In this document: in pieces, positions 60,345-64,000 of the stretch
Layout: each line of letters starts with the position of its first letter
How positions within the stretch are numbered: position 1 is the stretch's first letter
Assembly (NCBI GenBank): GCA_022478985.1
Contig: JAKSZP010015884.1
Coordinates: 120,054-184,053, forward strand
Source of the DNA: Massospora cicadina
Lineage: Eukaryota > Entomophthoromycota > Entomophthoromycetes > Entomophthorales > Entomophthoraceae
Direction: 5' to 3'
DNA length: 64,000 nucleotides
The notes under the pieces: model-generated
What the model saw: the letters and a program-made list of their open reading frames with translations, nothing else
The model's database searches: none
What the model was told of the DNA's origin: nothing
Program-made: the position numbers and the translations under genes

Positions 60345-61612
60345 AAGGATGCCGTACAAAGATGAGTTATGAAAACTATGGATGGAGTTAGCCACATAAA
60401 TCAGAATGCCCTAAACTCCATGGATCATTGGGAATTCGTAGCCTTGGAAGGATGAGTCGCTAAAATGGAGGAAGGGATTGATAATGTCACAAGTTTAGGG
60501 AATATGTTACTTGGAAAAAGTAACTTCGTTAAAGAAGAAAGAAGGAGACCTAATTCAGGAGGTCTTGTATCTGAAAATGGAGCAGGAAGCGGATCGTGTT
60601 CATTTAGAAATTTCAGCACTGATATTGAGTGACTGATCAAGCAGGTCAAGGAGCTAAAAACTCACAAGTGTGGTTGTGAGCCATATGTGGCAAGCGATGC
60701 TGAAGAAAGAAGTCATCATATGATAATTGGGAAGTCGAATACCCCAAGAAACATGCCACCCGCTTTTGCTGCCATTTTGGTGATGACACCTGAAATCACT
60801 CCCCAAGTGAGTCAAGTGGATGAACCTAGAGAATTGGCTAGAAATAACTTGAGGAATTTAAGGCAATGCTGAAATTGCAGATGTTCCATCAGGATAATGC
60901 CCCAGTATTTTTCTGACTGTTCAATATGACCATGTATGGCTATGGTGATCATCAAAAGGCGTTGATGGTCATGAATTGCCTAGACACCAACTGTCAGAAC
61001 TTAATGTTACCCCACCTGGAGGGGGACAGCTGGTCATATGTAGAGGACAAGGCAGCCATCATGAAGGAATTCAGGAGTCTGACACCCATGTCAAAGTGCA
61101 AACAGGAGCTTATGGGAATCCAGTTCCATAAAGACAAGTCTTTTCAAGCTTCACGGATTGGTTCTACCAGGAGTCACAAGCTTGATTGGAGCGAAGGTAC
61201 TGGACAACTTCAATGCCAGAATTGCACTTCAAGCAGCCCTTTGGCCCTAACAATATCTGCATTGCATGATGTCTTCTATGTTTGCGACGGAAATTACTAC
61301 CTCTAAAATAGAGATAATTTGAAAATTTTGGGAGCAACCTTTGATGCCAAACAGAAGTCTCAAATCCAATCCAGTGCACAATTCGAATCCCAAAAAGGAG
61401 AACGAAGGAGCTAAAGAGACAAACAACCAAACCATGGCAGGGAATAAGCCCAAAAAATTCAGATGGATGAATAAGAAAGAAAAGGTCTTCTACCAATGTG
61501 GTGGGAAGGGACATTTCGCAGTGCAAAGCAAGAAGTTGAAGGATCAAATCATCGTGGTCCAGGTGAAAGAGTCAGCTGCCAACAAGGAATCAGGAAAAGG
61601 GCCCGCAGCCTA
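60345..61612 (+). pseudogene. Element F gag with decayed zinc knuckle
   Basis: The N-terminal part (60345-60900) is a broken coiled-coil region parallel to that of D. The Gag core at 60926-61140 reads GDHQKALMVMNCLDTNCQN, LMLPHLEGDSWSY, AAIMKEF, CKQELMGIQFHKD. The knuckle near 61480-61530 reads FYQCGGKGHFAVQS, so two of the three cysteines present in D are lost. Stops and shifts interrupt the frame. Confidence 0.8.
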
Positions 61613-61639
61613 GAGAGGGAGCAGTCTAGAGTTTCAGAG

Positions 61640-64000
61640 AATCCTGTTCCTTCCAACATCATGACTGAGGAAATTGATATCAGTGATCTGTTTATGGATG
61701 AAGATGTACAGGGTCAGCTGTATCAAGTGGTCAATTTGGATGTAAATGCAGTGACCAGATCCAGGGAAAAGGGAATTGACCCTGAGATAATTAAGGAAGT
61801 TGCCCAGCTGTACGCCCAACAACTGGCAGACAAAATTCGAACCACCAAGAATCCCATGAATTTTCTGAAGTCCAATTAGATGAGGCAAACCTGTCGATCC
61901 CCCTCAGCACAATAAATGTATTGTTTCCTGATTATTGGCTCAAATCATTCAAACCCTCGATTCAGCTAACAACGCCACTATACACTCAGTAACACTATCT
62001 TACAATACTCTGAGTGTACATATATAGACATACAAGTAAATTGAGTAAGGGTGAGGTCAATTGTCAACAGTGGAGCACCCATTTACATTGTCTCGACCAA
62101 GTTGGTGAAGAGGATGAAGATTTTGCTGGACTTGGAACATAAGAAGGAGTATGGGTCAGCTGGGCCAAATACCACCATCTCATATGGAGCGTATAGCACT
62201 ATACCACTGCAATCCAGGTCCTTGGTGGTATCTGCGCCAGCAGTAGTTTTGGCCATCCAAAACTATGACATTCTGGTTGGGATGGACTTTCTATGGAAGT
62301 ACGGAGTTAAATGTAACTTCAAGGATAATACATTGACTATATTTGAGCAGACGTTATCATTGGTATATCAGAAGAATGGAGAAGCTCCGCTGAATAGGAG
62401 AAACAATTTCATTATTTTAATATACAATGATGGCATTGTCCCAATTTTAACCAATTAGTTGGATGGAAGCAACGAGAAATGCTGATGAAAATCCTAGAGA
62501 AATGGGGAATTCCACTAAGGATCAAGAATGAGAAGACCATACCGTCAAGATTGCAGATGATAGTCAACATGGGGTTGACATTGGAGATACCAGAGCTGCT
62601 GTATGGAGAAGTCAGAAGCCCCTGGAAGAAGTCCAGAGTAGAGCCTTGGGTGGCTCCTGGAAAAGCAATGCTGGGCCATGGAGAAATTCGAGTTCTTCTG
62701 GAGAATTTAAGTGAACAACTGATGAAGATTGAGAAGAATCAGATCATTGCGTTTGTTCATCTAATACTGACGGCCAAACTGAGGAAATTTCACGATTTTG
62801 GGACCCTCAATGAGATGGGATTACTGGCCAGGGTGAATGAGAGTATCAATCTAATGGTTGATCAAGAGCAACTCGCTGATCTGACGGAATGCCAGCAAGA
62901 GGAGGTGCTCAAATTGTTCAAAAAGTATCAGGAAGTATTCACTCAGGACGACCATGATTTGGGATGTGCAAGAGATGTGATCCACAAAGTCAATACTGGG
63001 GAAAATTTGCTGATTAGGATGAGACCAATTCGATGGTCAAAAGCAGCCAAAGTGGTAGTGGAAGATGAAATCAGCAAACTAGTGAAGCATGGGCTTCTAG
63101 TTCCATTGTCAAGTACCTGGGCAAGTCTGATTCTAATTGTGAAGAAGAAGGATGGCTCTAATTGGGTGGTGATCGACTACTGAAAGCTGAATAAGATTAC
63201 AAAGAAGGATTCATATCCCCTACCAAGAATTAACGATTCACTAGATCAATTATGAGAAGCGAAGTATTTCTCCACAATGGATCTGATATTGGATATCCAC
63301 AAATCAAATTTGTCAAAAGAAGATCAAGAAAAGTGTGCATTTATTACTGCGCAGGGGCTATACCAACTGACGAGGATGCCCCAGGGTCTATGCAATGCGC
63401 CTGTAACGTTCCAGAGGGCCATGGACGCTATACTGATTGACTTGAAGTTGTCATGCGTCCTGGTGTACTTGGATGATATCAATGTGTTCAGTAGGACGTT
63501 TACTGACCATTTACACCACTTGGAAGAAGTATTCAAGTGACTATCCATGGCTAACCTGAAGATTAAGCTGAGTAAGTGTCACTTCTTATAAAAAGAGTTG
63601 GAATATCTGAGATTTGTAATCAACTCTAGTGGACTGCAGCCGCAAGCCCAGAAGATCAAAGCCATAGAGCGAATGGCTGTACCAAAGTGTGTCCAAGATA
63701 TTTAAGTGTTCCTTAAAATGGTCGGATATAATAAAAGATTCATTCAGGATTTTAGAAGAATCTCTGAGCCCCACTTCCATTTTCTGAAGGATCTGAAAAA
63801 ATTATTTATTTGGAGTAAAGAGGCTCAAAGATCCTTTGATGAATTACACCAGTATTTAATAGATTCTTCATTTTGAAATATCCAAATTTTGTGAAAATTT
63901 GTAATACTAACCAATGCTTAATTAATGGCTATTGGCGCCATACTGAGCCAAGTAGATGAACTTGGGGATGAACATCCGGTGGCATATGTGAGCCGGACAC
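61640..64000 (+). pseudogene. Element F protease, reverse transcriptase, start of RNase H
   Basis: The protease at 62051-62458 has VRSIVNSGAPIYIVS, where the catalytic Asp of D (IVDSGAP) is Asn. The linker/RT frame 62479-63183 includes MRPIRWSKAAKVVVEDEISKLVKHGLLVPL and KKKDGSNWVVIDY, then a stop. RT continues at 63277-63540 with GLYQLTRMPQGLCNAPVTFQRAMDAIL and an intact YLDD box. RNase H begins near 63890 (LMAIGAILSQVDELGDEHPVAYVSR) and runs off the window. It gives the uninterrupted version of the D site hit by the two SINE tails. Confidence 0.85.

Larger units (their letters stand above)
59158..64000 (+). mobile_element. Ty3/gypsy element F, same family as D, cut by window end
   Basis: 5' LTR 59158-60300 (1143 bp, TGTTGGGATTTT to AATTTATACA), the plus-strand counterpart of the D LTRs. 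The primer site TTGGTGCTCACTACAG is at 60303-60318. The internal region runs in the order gag, CCHC remnant, protease, RT, RNase H and leaves the window in RNase H. It is inserted in element E after the integrase tail. The 3' LTR and target duplication are outside the window. Confidence 0.9.

Overview
This is eukaryotic nuclear DNA, most likely fungal, from a large transposon-filled genome. Two host genes are recognisable, both split by very short introns (31-76 nt, plus one of 811 nt). One is the beta subunit of the signal-recognition-particle receptor (minus strand, 5676-7464, 5 exons). The other is an insulysin/Ste23-type M16 metalloprotease (plus strand, 34379-37895, 16 exons). Short GT-AG introns, chromodomain-bearing Ty3/gypsy elements, Helitron helicase pieces and a LINE with a C-terminal CCHC motif all fit a fungus. 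I cannot fix the species from the sequence.

Layout. 1-5.6 kb: retroelement remnants (an X-family LTR, a degenerate gag-like region, a Helitron 3' end) and a tRNA-like SINE. 5.7-7.5 kb: SRP receptor beta gene. 8.4-31.2 kb: a nest of Ty3/gypsy elements. An old minus-strand chromodomain element (family X, LTR-internal-LTR-internal-LTR) received element A in its middle LTR (target duplication GTGTG). Element A received element B in its 3' LTR (CACAC). The far X LTR received the deleted element C (TCCAT). 31.2-32 kb: a second Helitron helicase fragment split by a second SINE. 34.4-37.9 kb: insulysin gene, much richer in G+C than its surroundings. 40.2-45.5 kb: a nearly full-length LINE. 46.5-64 kb: a second nest, in which gypsy element E carries element D (minus strand) and element F (plus strand, same family as D, running off the window).

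No transposon reading frame is fully intact; all show stops, frameshifts or changed catalytic residues. The retroelements fall into two groups. A, D and F have a gag-like region and a primer-binding site of the TGGTGCTCAC type. X, B, C and E have LTRs of 0.85-1.16 kb that mostly end in TGACA, no recognisable Gag or zinc knuckle before the protease, and (X, B) a chromodomain after the integrase.

The most unusual observation is a set of tiny insertions (about 18-46 bp) that carry only the 3' end of the SINE (core GGGACCATCTAGTACT plus an A-run), flanked by 16-17 bp target-site duplications. Copies lie at 3.2, 7.2, 13.0 and 51.8-51.9 kb, the last being two insertions at one target. For two of these sites an uninterrupted paralogous copy is present in the same window, so the insertion event can be read directly.
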